A DNA stretch of 64,000 nucleotides from an uncultured Prochlorococcus sp. GTDB taxonomy: Bacteria > Cyanobacteriota > Cyanobacteriia > PCC-6307 > Cyanobiaceae. Positions within the stretch are counted from its first letter, which is position 1. Every line of letters begins with the position of its first letter. The position numbers were made by a program, and so were the translations under genes. The notes beneath the pieces are model-generated. The model had not been told where the DNA came from, did not search any database, and saw only the letters and a list, made by a program, of their open reading frames with translations. This document shows positions 11,986 to 21,519 of the stretch, in pieces. The stretch spans positions 1-64,000 of the forward strand of contig CACNWD010000002.1 in assembly GCA_902624085.1 (NCBI GenBank). The letters run 5' to 3'.

Positions 11986-12636
11986 ATGACGAAATTATTA
12001 CCCGTTGTTGAAAAATTTCATTCACTTCAAGGCGAAGGATTTCACTGCGGGAAAAGCGCATTTTTTATAAGGTTAGCTGGATGTGAAGTTGGTTGTCCTT
12101 GGTGCGACACAAAACATTCTTGGGATAGCAAAAAATATCCTTTGATATCAATTGAAGCTCTTCTTTCTGAAATTAAAGAAGCTAGATTAAAAGGAGCATC
12201 TTTTATCGTTTTAACAGGAGGAGAACCACTTCAGCATAATCTAGATGAATTATGCGAAATAATAAAAAATAGAACAGAAACTACAAAGTTAAATCCAGTA
12301 AAAATACATATCGAGACAAGTGGAGTTAATGATTTCTCAGGATTTTTTGATTGGATTACTTTATCTCCAAAGAGACATAACCCTCCTCAGGACTTTTTTT
12401 TAGAAAAGTGCAATGAAGTTAAAATTATAATCAATGACACGAATGATATTGAATTTGCTAGAAATATTAAAAATAAAATATTTGATATTAAAAAACACAG
12501 CAAAAATGAAAAAAAATTCTTTGTTCAACCAGCTTGGAATAGTAATGTAGGTTACAAACTGGCAATTGAATTTGCAAAAAGAAATTCTGATTGGACTTTA
12601 AGTCTTCAAACACATAAATACTTAAGTATTCAATAA
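11986..12636 (+). CDS. queE: 7-carboxy-7-deazaguanine synthase (radical SAM)
   Basis: Radical SAM enzyme that turns 6-carboxytetrahydropterin into 7-carboxy-7-deazaguanine in queuosine synthesis. The 216-residue protein has the QueE start FHSLQGEGFH, the cluster motif CxxxCxxC at residues 33, 37 and 40, and the SAM-binding LTGGEPL. It ends one base before queC starts, and QueC uses its product, so the pairing is both physical and metabolic. Confidence 0.94.
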   Translation: MTKLLPVVEKFHSLQGEGFHCGKSAFFIRLAGCEVGCPWCDTKHSWDSKKYPLISIEALLSEIKEARLKGASFIVLTGGEPLQHNLDELCEIIKNRTETTKLNPVKIHIETSGVNDFSGFFDWITLSPKRHNPPQDFFLEKCNEVKIIINDTNDIEFARNIKNKIFDIKKHSKNEKKFFVQPAWNSNVGYKLAIEFAKRNSDWTLSLQTHKYLSIQ

Positions 12637-12637
12637 G

Positions 12638-13312
12638 ATGGAAATAAGAAATAAAGTAATTATTGTACTTATTTCAGGAGGACTTGACTCCGCAACTGTT
12701 GCTGGATTAGCCAATAGTTCTAATGCAAAAATTTTGGGCCTATCATTTGATTATGGACAAAGACATAAGAAAGAATTAGAGGCGGCGACAAAAATAGCTC
12801 GCCATTTTCAATTTAAAGAATTCAAAATAATTAAACTTGATTTATCTCTATGGGGAGGATCATCTTTAACAGACATCAACAGAAAAATCCCAATGGGAGG
12901 TATAAATGCAAATATTATCCCTAATACTTATGTTCCAGGCAGAAATACAATCTTTATTTCGATAGCACTAAGTTATGCAGAGGCAATTAATGCTGATTGT
13001 ATTGGCCTAGGAGTTAATGCATTAGATTATTCAGGATACCCAGATTGCCGACCGGATTATATTGAACAGTTCCAAAAATTGGCAAATTTATCTAATAAAA
13101 GAGGTAGAGAAAATAAACCTATTAAACTATGGACACCTCTTTTAAATTTGAATAAAGAAGAAATTATTGATTTAGCTTTTAATAATAATGTTCCAATAAA
13201 AGATACTTGGAGTTGTTATGTAGGAGGAGCCGAACCATGCCAAAGATGTGATAGTTGCAGAATTAGAATTAAAGCATATAAAAGTTGGATGAGCAAAAAG
13301 AAGAAAATATGA
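12638..13312 (+). CDS. queC: 7-cyano-7-deazaguanine synthase
   Basis: ATP-dependent enzyme converting 7-carboxy-7-deazaguanine to preQ0. The N-terminal PP-loop SGGLDSAT (about residues 13-20) binds ATP. A C-terminal zinc site is formed by cysteines in CYVGGAEPCQRCDSC. Length is 224 residues, typical for QueC. The stop codon overlaps the preferred pabB start as ATGA, so pabB is probably translationally coupled to it. Confidence 0.95.
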   Translation: MEIRNKVIIVLISGGLDSATVAGLANSSNAKILGLSFDYGQRHKKELEAATKIARHFQFKEFKIIKLDLSLWGGSSLTDINRKIPMGGINANIIPNTYVPGRNTIFISIALSYAEAINADCIGLGVNALDYSGYPDCRPDYIEQFQKLANLSNKRGRENKPIKLWTPLLNLNKEEIIDLAFNNNVPIKDTWSCYVGGAEPCQRCDSCRIRIKAYKSWMSKKKKI

Positions 13313-14607
13313 ACATAAATTCAATAAAATTTAATTATTGGATAGAACCTGAATTGATTGCTCATCACTTAGCTTCAAGATATGGCGAAAAAGGGTTGTC
13401 TTGGCTAGATAGCAATGGTTATGAAAATGCTGAATATTCTTTTTTAGGAGTCAATCCCAAAATAATAATTTCCTCAACGAATGATAATCCTTTTGAGAAA
13501 CTTACGGAAATTGATCAAGGTTTTTGGATGGGATGGCTTAGTTATGAAGCAGGTTCTTGGATAGAACCAAACAATTCATGGCGAGAATCAGAAATGGCTA
13601 CTTTATGGATTGCCTCATATGATCCAATTATTAAATTCAATATTTTAAGAAAAGAAATAACCTTGGAAGGTACTAATCTTAACGATATAGAAAAATATAA
13701 GAAATTAATAGATGAGATTAATATACAAAAGATTAAAGATGGTCTAAATAAAAATTTAATCTTTGATTTCTCCTCATTAAATCTAGACAAGAAGGGTGAG
13801 ATATTCAGAGAAAATGTTCTTAAAATAAAAAAATTAATAAGTCAAGGAGATATTTTTCAAGCAAATCTTACTACGCAGGTTGAAATAGAAACTTCTGAAG
13901 AATATAACTATCTTGATATCTACTCAAAAATTCGTAGTAAATTAAAAGCTCCATTTGGAGGAATAATTATAGGTAATATAGGCGGAGAGAAACAAGGAGT
14001 TTTATCTACTTCTCCAGAAAGATTTCTGAAAACAAGTTATGATGGTTTTGTAGAAACAAGACCTATAAAGGGCACTCGACCTAGAAATACAAATGAGGAA
14101 ATTGACGCTCTGAATGCAATAGATCTAATAACTAATGAAAAAGACCGAGCAGAAAATATCATGATAGTAGATCTTCTCAGAAACGATCTTGGAAAGGTTT
14201 GCGAGACAGGGAGTATAGAAGTCACTGAATTATTAAAGTTAGAAAGCTATCCCAAAGTGCATCATCTAACATCTGTTATTAGGGGTAAAATACAAAAAGA
14301 GAAAAACTGGATTGATATCCTGAAGGCATGTTGGCCAGGAGGTTCAATAACTGGAGCACCAAAAGTAAGAGCATGTCAAAGAATATATGAATTAGAGGGA
14401 TTTGATCGAGGACCTTATTGTGGTTCATTTCTTAAATTAGATTGGAATGGTGAATTAGATAGTAATATTTTGATCAGATCATTCATTATTAAAAAAAAGA
14501 AAGTAAAAATATTTGCTGGTTGTGGCATAGTAAATGATTCAATACCATCTACAGAAAATGAAGAACTAAATTGGAAACTTTTACCATTAATTGATTCATT
14601 AAGATGA
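13309..14607 (+). CDS. pabB: aminodeoxychorismate synthase component I
   Basis: Chorismate-utilising enzyme of about 432 residues that makes 4-amino-4-deoxychorismate for p-aminobenzoate and folate. The motif PIKGT is at residues 252-256, with Lys254; TrpE and other anthranilate synthases have Ala at that position, so PabB is the better call. Also visible are STSPERFL, DLLRNDLG and the C-terminal GGSITGAPK and AGCGIV blocks. I prefer the ATG at 13309 (ATGA with the queC stop) to one eight codons upstream inside queC. The glutaminase partner PabA is not in the window. Confidence 0.9.
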   Translation: MNINSIKFNYWIEPELIAHHLASRYGEKGLSWLDSNGYENAEYSFLGVNPKIIISSTNDNPFEKLTEIDQGFWMGWLSYEAGSWIEPNNSWRESEMATLWIASYDPIIKFNILRKEITLEGTNLNDIEKYKKLIDEINIQKIKDGLNKNLIFDFSSLNLDKKGEIFRENVLKIKKLISQGDIFQANLTTQVEIETSEEYNYLDIYSKIRSKLKAPFGGIIIGNIGGEKQGVLSTSPERFLKTSYDGFVETRPIKGTRPRNTNEEIDALNAIDLITNEKDRAENIMIVDLLRNDLGKVCETGSIEVTELLKLESYPKVHHLTSVIRGKIQKEKNWIDILKACWPGGSITGAPKVRACQRIYELEGFDRGPYCGSFLKLDWNGELDSNILIRSFIIKKKKVKIFAGCGIVNDSIPSTENEELNWKLLPLIDSLR

Positions 14608-15431
14608 AAAGAAACATAGGGTGGAAAGATAATAAATGGGAGGCAATTAATAAAATTAATATATCAATAATAGATAGAGGTCTAAAATTTGGAGATGGTG
14701 TTTTTGAGACAATTTTAATTAGAAATAAAAAAGCTATATTATTGAAAGAACATTTACAAAGATTTGAAAATAATTTACATTTATTAAATTATAATTTTCA
14801 AATTAATAATCAATTTTTAGAAAAAATAATCAATAAAGGAATTGATAAATTAAATCTAAATAGTAATGAATATGGATCAATAAGAATTAATTATAGTAGA
14901 GGTTTAAATATTGAAAGATCACTTAAAGTAAATACAGTAAATGATGTTTTTGATCCTAAAAACCTATGGATTGAGTTTTATTTAATAGAAATAGATTTCA
15001 ATCAAATCCAGGTACAAATAAGCGAAACAGAAAAAAGGAATGAATTTAGTTTATTAAGTAAATGCAAAACTTTTAATTATGCTCAATCAATTCAAACATT
15101 AATTGAAGCTAATAAAAAAAATTTTAATGATTCCATATTACTAAATACTCAAAACGAATTATGTTGCGGAACAACCTTTAATATCCTTCTTAAACGAAAT
15201 AATCAATGGTTAACACCTCGGAAAGAAAGTGGATGTTTACAGGGTATTATGAGAAATAAATTATTAGATTTAAAGCTTATAAAAGAGGCTTATTTGATTC
15301 CTGATTTTAATAAAGACGATATATTAATAGCAATAAATAGCTTATCTTGTAGACAAATAAAAATAGTAAATGATTTGCAATTTGATTTAGATTTTAATAC
15401 AAAATATTTTTGGGATCTTTTATATAAATAG
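14604..15431 (+). CDS. pabC: aminodeoxychorismate lyase (class IV PLP enzyme)
   Basis: Class IV aminotransferase-fold protein of 275 residues, here probably the lyase that releases p-aminobenzoate and pyruvate from aminodeoxychorismate. The GLKFGDGVFETI start, the LKEHLQRFENNL helix and the PLP lysine in KCKTFNYAQS support the fold. Its ATG overlaps the pabB stop (ATGA, 14604-14607), which argues for PabC over a branched-chain or D-amino acid aminotransferase. The sequence is markedly more Asn/Lys-rich than its neighbours. It ends two bases from the convergent cobA. Confidence 0.82.
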   Translation: MKRNIGWKDNKWEAINKINISIIDRGLKFGDGVFETILIRNKKAILLKEHLQRFENNLHLLNYNFQINNQFLEKIINKGIDKLNLNSNEYGSIRINYSRGLNIERSLKVNTVNDVFDPKNLWIEFYLIEIDFNQIQVQISETEKRNEFSLLSKCKTFNYAQSIQTLIEANKKNFNDSILLNTQNELCCGTTFNILLKRNNQWLTPRKESGCLQGIMRNKLLDLKLIKEAYLIPDFNKDDILIAINSLSCRQIKIVNDLQFDLDFNTKYFWDLLYK

Positions 15432-15433
15432 TT

Positions 15434-16213
15434 TCAATTTTGCAAAATTACTGAAGATAATTTTGTAATATTATTATTAACTTTGAAGTCTACAATTTTT
15501 CCAATAATAACTATTGCAGGAGGCTTAATATTATTCTTTTCAATTTCTTTTGGGAGTTTAGCTAATTCTGTTATTAGGGATTTTTGATTGTTTAATGTAG
15601 CCTCTTGCACAACTGCGCATCTAGTACCAGGGGGCATACCTCCAATTAATAATTCTTCAACAATAAATTCAATATTTCTAATACCCATATAAATCACTAG
15701 GCTATCTGATGCGTAAGCCAATTGTCTCCAATTAACGCTCTTTTCCTTTTTTTCTGAGGTCTCATGACCTGTTACGAAAGTAACCGTACTTGCACCATTT
15801 CTGTGAGTTAGAGGAATACCAAAATATGAAGAAGCTGCAATTCCAGATGTTATACCAGGCACTATCTCAAAGAAAATATCATTTTCCTCCAAAAAAGAAA
15901 CCTCTTCACCTCCTCGTGAAAAAACAAAAGGATCTCCACCTTTTAGTCTCACAATATCTTTACCCTCCTTAGATAACTTTAAAAGCAAGCTATTAATTTC
16001 TGATTGAAGGAATGATTTGCATCCAGCTCTTTTGCCAACATAATAAATTTCGCAATCAGAATTTGTCTCTTCCAAAATTTCTTTTGGAATTAATGCATCA
16101 TGAACTAAAACTTTGCAAGTCCTAATTAATCTTATAGATTTCAACGTCATAAGCTCAGGATCCCCAGGGCCAGCTCCAACTAAATAAACAATTCCAGACA
16201 CATTATTCTCCAT
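15434..16213 (-). CDS. cobA: uroporphyrinogen-III C-methyltransferase
   Basis: SAM-dependent methyltransferase making precorrin-2, the branch point from the haem/chlorophyll route to sirohaem and cobalamin. The 259-residue protein is the single-domain SUMT form with VGAGPGDPELMTLK at the N-terminus, GGDPFVFSRGGEE near residue 90, and VPGITSGIAASSYFGIPLTHR. There is no fused CysG dehydrogenase/chelatase or HemD domain. It converges on pabC with a two-base gap and no room for a dedicated terminator. Confidence 0.94.
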   Translation of the reverse strand: MENNVSGIVYLVGAGPGDPELMTLKSIRLIRTCKVLVHDALIPKEILEETNSDCEIYYVGKRAGCKSFLQSEINSLLLKLSKEGKDIVRLKGGDPFVFSRGGEEVSFLEENDIFFEIVPGITSGIAASSYFGIPLTHRNGASTVTFVTGHETSEKKEKSVNWRQLAYASDSLVIYMGIRNIEFIVEELLIGGMPPGTRCAVVQEATLNNQKSLITELAKLPKEIEKNNIKPPAIVIIGKIVDFKVNNNITKLSSVILQN

Positions 16214-16259
16214 TAAAGAGTATGGTAATAGATGTACCTCTGTAGTTGCTATATTTATC

Positions 16260-17528
16260 TTGAAAAAAAATTTTGAACATACCGGCCAAAAAAGAATTTT
16301 ATTAGCTTCTTTTTTTACCCTCCTAAATGACAGGATGAGTGAAAGCTTATTGGTTGGATTACTGCCAGGTTTTTTCTTACAATTTTTAGGAAGTGCAAGT
16401 ATTTATACATATATTGCTGGAACCTATTCATTTGCCCAATTCATAGCGGCTCCTCTTATTGGTATTTATAGCGATAAGTATGGTAGAAGGCCTGTAATGT
16501 TAGTTTGTATTGCAGGGTCTATTGTAGGAATTTCCATTGTTGCATTCACTCTACTGTTCAACTGGTCAGATATAAAGTATATCTTGCCCGCAGTACCACT
16601 ACTACCAATTTATTTGCTCTTTATAGCGAGATTAATTGACGGTATTAGTGGAGGGACTGTCGCTACAGCAACAACGGTATTAGCAGATATTTCAACTCCT
16701 GAAACGAGAGCAAAAACATTTGGGTTGATTGGAGTTGCTTTTGGTTTAAGTTTTCTTTTAGGTCCCACAATAAGTTTTATCTTTATTGGAAACTCAACTA
16801 ATAGCTATTTAATCCCCGTTTTAATTGCCACAATAATACCGTTTATAAACTTTTTACTAGTTTTATTTTATCTACCAGAAACTAAACCTAGAGAGAAAGA
16901 TCAGGCTTTAGGCAATCAATCAAAAACTAATCCATTTAAAGGAATTTTTGCACCTTTTAAAGAAAATAATATTAAAAGACTTTCACTAGCTTTCTTTATC
17001 TACTTTATTGCTTTTACTGGGTTAACTACAATCCTTGTATTTTTCTTACAAAATTCTCTCCTTTGGTCAATCAGAGATTCTCTTGGACCACTTATTTTAG
17101 TTGGAATTGTAGCAATAGTTGTACAAGGAGGATTAATTGGACCACTTGTGAAAGAGTTTGGAGAATTCAAATTAACAATTTCAGGAACAGGCTTTATTTT
17201 TTTTGCATGCGCTCTATTAATTACATTTCCTGAAAACAATTCAGGTACATATGTCTATTTAGCTGTTTCATTTTTAGCCGTTGGAGCAGGTTTAATTACT
17301 CCCTGCATAAGAGCCCTTATTTCAAAAAGGATAGATAAAAATAGCCAAGGATCAATATTGAGTAGTCTTCAAGGGCTACAAAGCTTAGGAAGCGTCTTGG
17401 GTTACATTTTAGCTGGAAATGTTTATGATTATTTCGGTCCAAGAAGTCCATTCATAGCGGGAGGCTTAATACTATTTTTAATGATATGGCTCATAACAGG
17501 AAGCGATACCAAAAAAAAGTTAGTATAG
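16260..17528 (+). CDS. major facilitator superfamily transporter, drug-efflux type
   Basis: A 422-residue inner-membrane protein with about 12 hydrophobic segments. The MFS motif A loop between TM2 and TM3 is GIYSDKYGRRPVML, and a DGISGGTVATATTVLADIS segment matches the TetA-like DHA1 branch. Substrate is unknown. The start used is TTG at 16260, which includes a short cytoplasmic lead before TM1; the next ATG at 16335 would cut into TM1. It is divergent from cobA. Confidence 0.85.
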   Translation: MKKNFEHTGQKRILLASFFTLLNDRMSESLLVGLLPGFFLQFLGSASIYTYIAGTYSFAQFIAAPLIGIYSDKYGRRPVMLVCIAGSIVGISIVAFTLLFNWSDIKYILPAVPLLPIYLLFIARLIDGISGGTVATATTVLADISTPETRAKTFGLIGVAFGLSFLLGPTISFIFIGNSTNSYLIPVLIATIIPFINFLLVLFYLPETKPREKDQALGNQSKTNPFKGIFAPFKENNIKRLSLAFFIYFIAFTGLTTILVFFLQNSLLWSIRDSLGPLILVGIVAIVVQGGLIGPLVKEFGEFKLTISGTGFIFFACALLITFPENNSGTYVYLAVSFLAVGAGLITPCIRALISKRIDKNSQGSILSSLQGLQSLGSVLGYILAGNVYDYFGPRSPFIAGGLILFLMIWLITGSDTKKKLV

Positions 17529-17551
17529 ATTACAGGTGAGTATAAATTTAG

Positions 17552-19639
17552 ATGAATGTTGAAAATTTCGATAATAAATACATCAATCGAGAATTAAGTT
17601 GGATTCAATTCAATCAAAGAGTTCTACTGACTGGTATGGAAAAAGACTATAAAGTTCTAGATAAAATTAAATTTTGTTCAATTTTTAGTAATAATCTTGA
17701 TGAATTCTTTATGGTTAGAGTGGCATCGCTAAAGGCACAAGCAGATGCAGAAATTCAAAAAAAAAGTCTAGATGGATTAACCCCTCAAGCACAACTAAAT
17801 ATAATTAATGAAAAAGTTAAAAATCTAACTTCAATCCAAGAAAATTTTGTAAATAATGAATTAACAGAAGAGTTAGAAAAATCAGGAATTTTTATAAAAC
17901 AATATAAAAATCTTTCAAAAGATCAACAAATATGGTGCGATAATTATTTCCTAACATCCATATTTCCACTACTTACTCCACTTGTAGTAGATCCTGCACA
18001 TCCATTCCCTTTTATAAGTAATCTAAGTTTAAATTTAGCAGCTTTAATTACTGATTCTGAATCTTCAAAAAATCAATTTGTTAGAGTTAAAATCCCGACA
18101 AAAAGTATAGGTAGATTTGTTCAAATTCCTAATGAAATTATAAGAACTAATAAAAGAAAAGATCATAATTTTATAACTGTTGAAGATTTAATAGGTAATA
18201 ACTTAGATAGATTATTTAACGGTATGAAATGCATAAGTTATTCTTTTTTTAGAGTCACACGAGATGCTGATTTAGAGCTTAAAGAACTTGAAGCTGATGA
18301 CTTATTAATTGCTGTTGAGAAAAGCCTTCAAAAAAGAAGAATAGGAGGAGATGTTGTAAGACTTGAAGTTGAAGAAAATATTCCAAAAAATATTCTTAAT
18401 CTTTTAATTGAGGGAATATCTATCACGAAAGAATATATTTACTTTTCGAAAAGTCTATTAGGCTTAGATGACTTAAATCTTTTAAATAAAATAGATAGAA
18501 AAGATTTAAGAGAAAACTTACTTATAGGTAAAACCAACAAATCATTAAAAGAAATTAATTCAAATTCCGATCCAAAAATTAAAACACTATTTACCCTGTT
18601 AAAAAGAGAAGATATCCTCCTTCATCATCCTTATGATTTATTTAGTACTTCAATAGAAGAATTTATAAATAAAGCAGCTGATGATCCATCCGTGATGGCG
18701 ATAAAAATTACATTATATCGAGTTTCAAAAGATTCTCCGATAATTGAAGCCTTGATCAGAGCAGCTGAAAATGGGAAGGAAGTAATGACACTTGTTGAGT
18801 TGAAAGCAAGATTTGATGAAGATAATAATATTCAATGGGCCAAGCAACTTGAACAATCTGGGATACACGTTGTATATGGAATTATTGGCTTCAAAACTCA
18901 TACCAAAATTTCTTTAATTATTCGAAAAGAAAAAGGTCGATTAAGAAATTACTTTCATATTGGTACCGGAAACTATAATTCAACAACCTCAAAATTTTAT
19001 ACAGACGTTGGCCTCTTATCTACAGATACCGAGATTGCCTCTGATTTAATTGAATTATTTAATTATTTATCAGGATTTTCAAAGCAGAAAAATTATAAGA
19101 AACTATTAGTATCACCATTTTCTATGCGAAAAAAATTTAATTATCTAATAAATAGAGAAATTGATAATGCCAATAAAGGAATAAAAGCTGAAATTATTGC
19201 AAAAATGAATTCACTAGTTGATCCTGAGATTATCGAACTTCTATATCAGGCTTCTGAAGCAGGTGTCAAAATTAGCCTAATTATAAGAGGTATATGTTGC
19301 CTATACCCTAAAAAAACTAACTTAAGTGAAAATATTAGAGTAGTGAGTATTATTGGCCATTTTTTAGAACATTCCAGAATTTTTTGGTTTTACAATAACA
19401 ATCAATCTGAAGCTTATATTGGCAGCGCAGATTGGATGCGTAGAAATTTAGATAGGAGAATTGAGGCAATTACACCAATTGAAGATAAAAAACTAAAAAA
19501 ACAATTATATGACTTATTAAATACTTATTTAAAAGATTCTTACTGTTCATGGGAGATGGATAGCAAAGGAAATTATTCAAAAAGAAAAACATCAAAAATT
19601 AATCATGCACAATTTGAATTAATTGAAGAGTGGCATTAA
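17552..19639 (+). CDS. ppk: polyphosphate kinase 1
   Basis: Membrane-associated enzyme that polymerises the terminal phosphate of ATP into polyphosphate, a phosphate store relevant in oligotrophic oceans. The 695-residue length is standard for PPK1. The N-terminal domain begins NRELSWIQFNQRVL; the autophosphorylated histidine is His469 in YFHIGTGNY, and the second conserved histidine is His607 in EHSRIF. It follows the transporter gene by 23 bp on the same strand. Confidence 0.97.
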   Translation: MNVENFDNKYINRELSWIQFNQRVLLTGMEKDYKVLDKIKFCSIFSNNLDEFFMVRVASLKAQADAEIQKKSLDGLTPQAQLNIINEKVKNLTSIQENFVNNELTEELEKSGIFIKQYKNLSKDQQIWCDNYFLTSIFPLLTPLVVDPAHPFPFISNLSLNLAALITDSESSKNQFVRVKIPTKSIGRFVQIPNEIIRTNKRKDHNFITVEDLIGNNLDRLFNGMKCISYSFFRVTRDADLELKELEADDLLIAVEKSLQKRRIGGDVVRLEVEENIPKNILNLLIEGISITKEYIYFSKSLLGLDDLNLLNKIDRKDLRENLLIGKTNKSLKEINSNSDPKIKTLFTLLKREDILLHHPYDLFSTSIEEFINKAADDPSVMAIKITLYRVSKDSPIIEALIRAAENGKEVMTLVELKARFDEDNNIQWAKQLEQSGIHVVYGIIGFKTHTKISLIIRKEKGRLRNYFHIGTGNYNSTTSKFYTDVGLLSTDTEIASDLIELFNYLSGFSKQKNYKKLLVSPFSMRKKFNYLINREIDNANKGIKAEIIAKMNSLVDPEIIELLYQASEAGVKISLIIRGICCLYPKKTNLSENIRVVSIIGHFLEHSRIFWFYNNNQSEAYIGSADWMRRNLDRRIEAITPIEDKKLKKQLYDLLNTYLKDSYCSWEMDSKGNYSKRKTSKINHAQFELIEEWH

Positions 19640-19729
19640 GTTTAAGATATAACAATTTTATAAAATCTCTTAACATTTTTAATAATTTAGTATTTTCACA
19701 AGAAAGTAATCATAGCAGGCTATCTCAAG

Positions 19730-19770
19730 GAAACTAAGCGATAATAATTGCTTTCAGTCTTTAAAGTTTC
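19730..19770 (+). promoter_or_regulatory. structured leader before the sigma-factor gene
   Basis: GAAACT (19730-19735) pairs with AGTTTC (19765-19770). Inside, abutting the first arm, is a hairpin AAGCGAT-AATA-ATTGCTT (19736-19753) with six Watson-Crick pairs and one G-U pair. Further on, TAGTCTGACTA (19781-19791) is an 11-bp near-palindrome. The stretch is visibly less AT-rich than flanking spacers. It could be a 5' leader RNA, a small RNA, or the end of the ppk transcript. No known riboswitch class is recognised. Confidence 0.35.
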
Positions 19771-19826
19771 AAGGCAAAAGTAGTCTGACTAGCGATTTCA
19801 GTGCTAACTTTCTAAAAAATCCACTT

Positions 19827-19832
19827 AGGAGG
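19827..19832 (+). promoter_or_regulatory. strong Shine-Dalgarno for the sigma factor
   Basis: A full AGGAGG lies 8 bases before the ATG at 19841 and 5 bases before a GTG at 19838. The spacing favours the ATG. Such a complete site is uncommon in this window, where most starts lack one. Confidence 0.6.
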
Positions 19833-19840
19833 CCAGGGTG

Positions 19841-20869
19841 ATGGGGATCCCTCTGGAATCTGCAAAGAGTTCTTCAAAAAAAAATATTGGAGAACCTAGA
19901 TTACCAAATACTACGAGACCTTCTCGTATCAACAAAACAGAAAAAACCAGTATTTCTGGTAAAAATAATCAAAAAAGGTCTGGCAAACAAAGCACAGATT
20001 CTATAGGTTATTATTTAAGCACTATAGGTAGAGTCCCTCTGCTTACAGCTGCTGAAGAAATAGAATTGGCACATCATGTTCAAAACATGAAGCAATTATT
20101 AAAGATTCCTGAAATAGAGCGAAACATAAGGCATCGACAACAAATAAGAATGGGCAAAAGAGCAAGAGATCGAATGATGGCAGCCAATTTAAGACTTGTA
20201 GTCTCTGTTGCAAAAAAGTACCAAAACCAAGGATTAGAACTTCTTGACTTAGTCCAAGAAGGTGCTATAGGCCTAGAAAGAGCCGTTGACAAGTTTGACC
20301 CTGCGATGGGTTATAAATTCTCTACATATGCATATTGGTGGATAAGGCAAGGAATGACGCGCGCTATAGATAATAGTGCTAGAACAATACGACTCCCGAT
20401 TCATATAAGCGAAAAGCTATCAAAGATGAGAAGAGTATCGCGCGAATTATCCCACAAGATAGGAAGACAACCCAACAGGCAAGAACTCGCAAATGCAATG
20501 GGTATAGAACAAAAAGACTTAGAAGATCTTGTCTCACAGAGTGCTCCATGTGCTTCTTTAGATGCCCATGCCAGAGGTGAAGAAGATAGAAGCACACTCG
20601 GAGAACTAATACCAGACCCTAATTGCGAAGAACCTATGGAAGGAATGGATAGAACTATTCAAAAAGAACATTTAGGGGGATGGTTAGCACAATTAAATGA
20701 AAGAGAACAAAAAATCATGAGATTAAGATTTGGACTAGATGGCGAAGAGCCTCTTACATTAGCGGAAATAGGACGACAAATTAATGTTTCGAGAGAAAGA
20801 GTTCGCCAACTTGAAGCTAAAGCTATATTGAAATTGAGGGTAATGACAAATCATCAAAAAGTTGCATAA
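19841..20869 (+). CDS. RNA polymerase sigma-70 family factor, group 2-like
   Basis: A 342-residue sigma factor directing RNA polymerase to alternative promoters. Region 1.2 (GYYLSTIGRVPLLTAAEE), region 2 with LVVSVAKKYQNQGLELLDLVQEG and the aromatic FSTYAYWWIRQ, region 3 and the region 4 helix-turn-helix SRERVRQLEAKA are all intact. It lacks the long N-terminal region 1.1 of a primary sigma factor; the first 55 residues are instead Ser/Lys/Thr-rich and basic. This fits the non-essential group 2 factors of cyanobacteria. The ATG at 19841 is preferred to the GTG one codon before. Confidence 0.92.
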   Translation: MGIPLESAKSSSKKNIGEPRLPNTTRPSRINKTEKTSISGKNNQKRSGKQSTDSIGYYLSTIGRVPLLTAAEEIELAHHVQNMKQLLKIPEIERNIRHRQQIRMGKRARDRMMAANLRLVVSVAKKYQNQGLELLDLVQEGAIGLERAVDKFDPAMGYKFSTYAYWWIRQGMTRAIDNSARTIRLPIHISEKLSKMRRVSRELSHKIGRQPNRQELANAMGIEQKDLEDLVSQSAPCASLDAHARGEEDRSTLGELIPDPNCEEPMEGMDRTIQKEHLGGWLAQLNEREQKIMRLRFGLDGEEPLTLAEIGRQINVSRERVRQLEAKAILKLRVMTNHQKVA

Positions 20870-20874
20870 TTAAA

Positions 20875-21516
20875 TTGTTAAATTTTGCATTTATTGGAAT
20901 TTATATTGTATTAATATTTTTAATATCTAAGCTATTTAAAAATTTCTATCCAAATAATCAAGAATTACTAAGAAAAATAATTCATATTGGGATGGGTCCT
21001 TTAATCCCACTCGCTAAGTTTTTAGAGATAGAACAAAGCGCGGCGCAGTATTTTGCAGGAGGCATGTCAATTTTAATAGTTATTAATTATATTTATAAGT
21101 TATTTCCAATAATTGAAGATATTGACAGGAAAAGCTTTGGTACTTTTTTTTATTGTTTTAGCTTACTAATATTGATTAGTTTATTTTGGGAGAGAGACCC
21201 TTTAGCTCTTACTACAGGCTTTTTTATAATGACTCTCGGAGATGGATTAGCTGGATTAATTGGTAAAAATTTCAAATCAAGAAGTTGGAAAATTTTTAAT
21301 CAAAAAAAATCAACTATAGGTACAACTACGATGTTTTTAATAAGCTTTTTAGTTTTGTTGATTTCAGGATATACAAATGATATTGATTTTAATTATTACT
21401 ATTTTGGTATTGCCTTACTAGCAACGCTTTTAGAGCAAATAAGTATAGTTGGTGTTGATAATATATTAGTTCCAATAATTACTTCTATAAGTTTCCACTT
21501 TTTAATAACAAACTAG
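20875..21516 (+). CDS. phytol/dolichol kinase-like membrane protein
   Basis: A 213-residue protein with about six membrane segments. RKIIHIGMGP near residue 35 and GDGLAGLIGKNF near residue 125 followed by KKSTIGTTTMF are the conserved blocks of the CTP-dependent phytol/dolichol kinase (VTE5-like) family, related to phosphatidate cytidylyltransferase. In a cyanobacterium it could recycle phytol from chlorophyll breakdown to phytyl phosphate for tocopherol. The start is TTG at 20875, five bases after the sigma-factor stop. The exact substrate is not shown by sequence. Confidence 0.75.
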   Translation: MLNFAFIGIYIVLIFLISKLFKNFYPNNQELLRKIIHIGMGPLIPLAKFLEIEQSAAQYFAGGMSILIVINYIYKLFPIIEDIDRKSFGTFFYCFSLLILISLFWERDPLALTTGFFIMTLGDGLAGLIGKNFKSRSWKIFNQKKSTIGTTTMFLISFLVLLISGYTNDIDFNYYYFGIALLATLLEQISIVGVDNILVPIITSISFHFLITN

Positions 21517-21519
21517 AGG

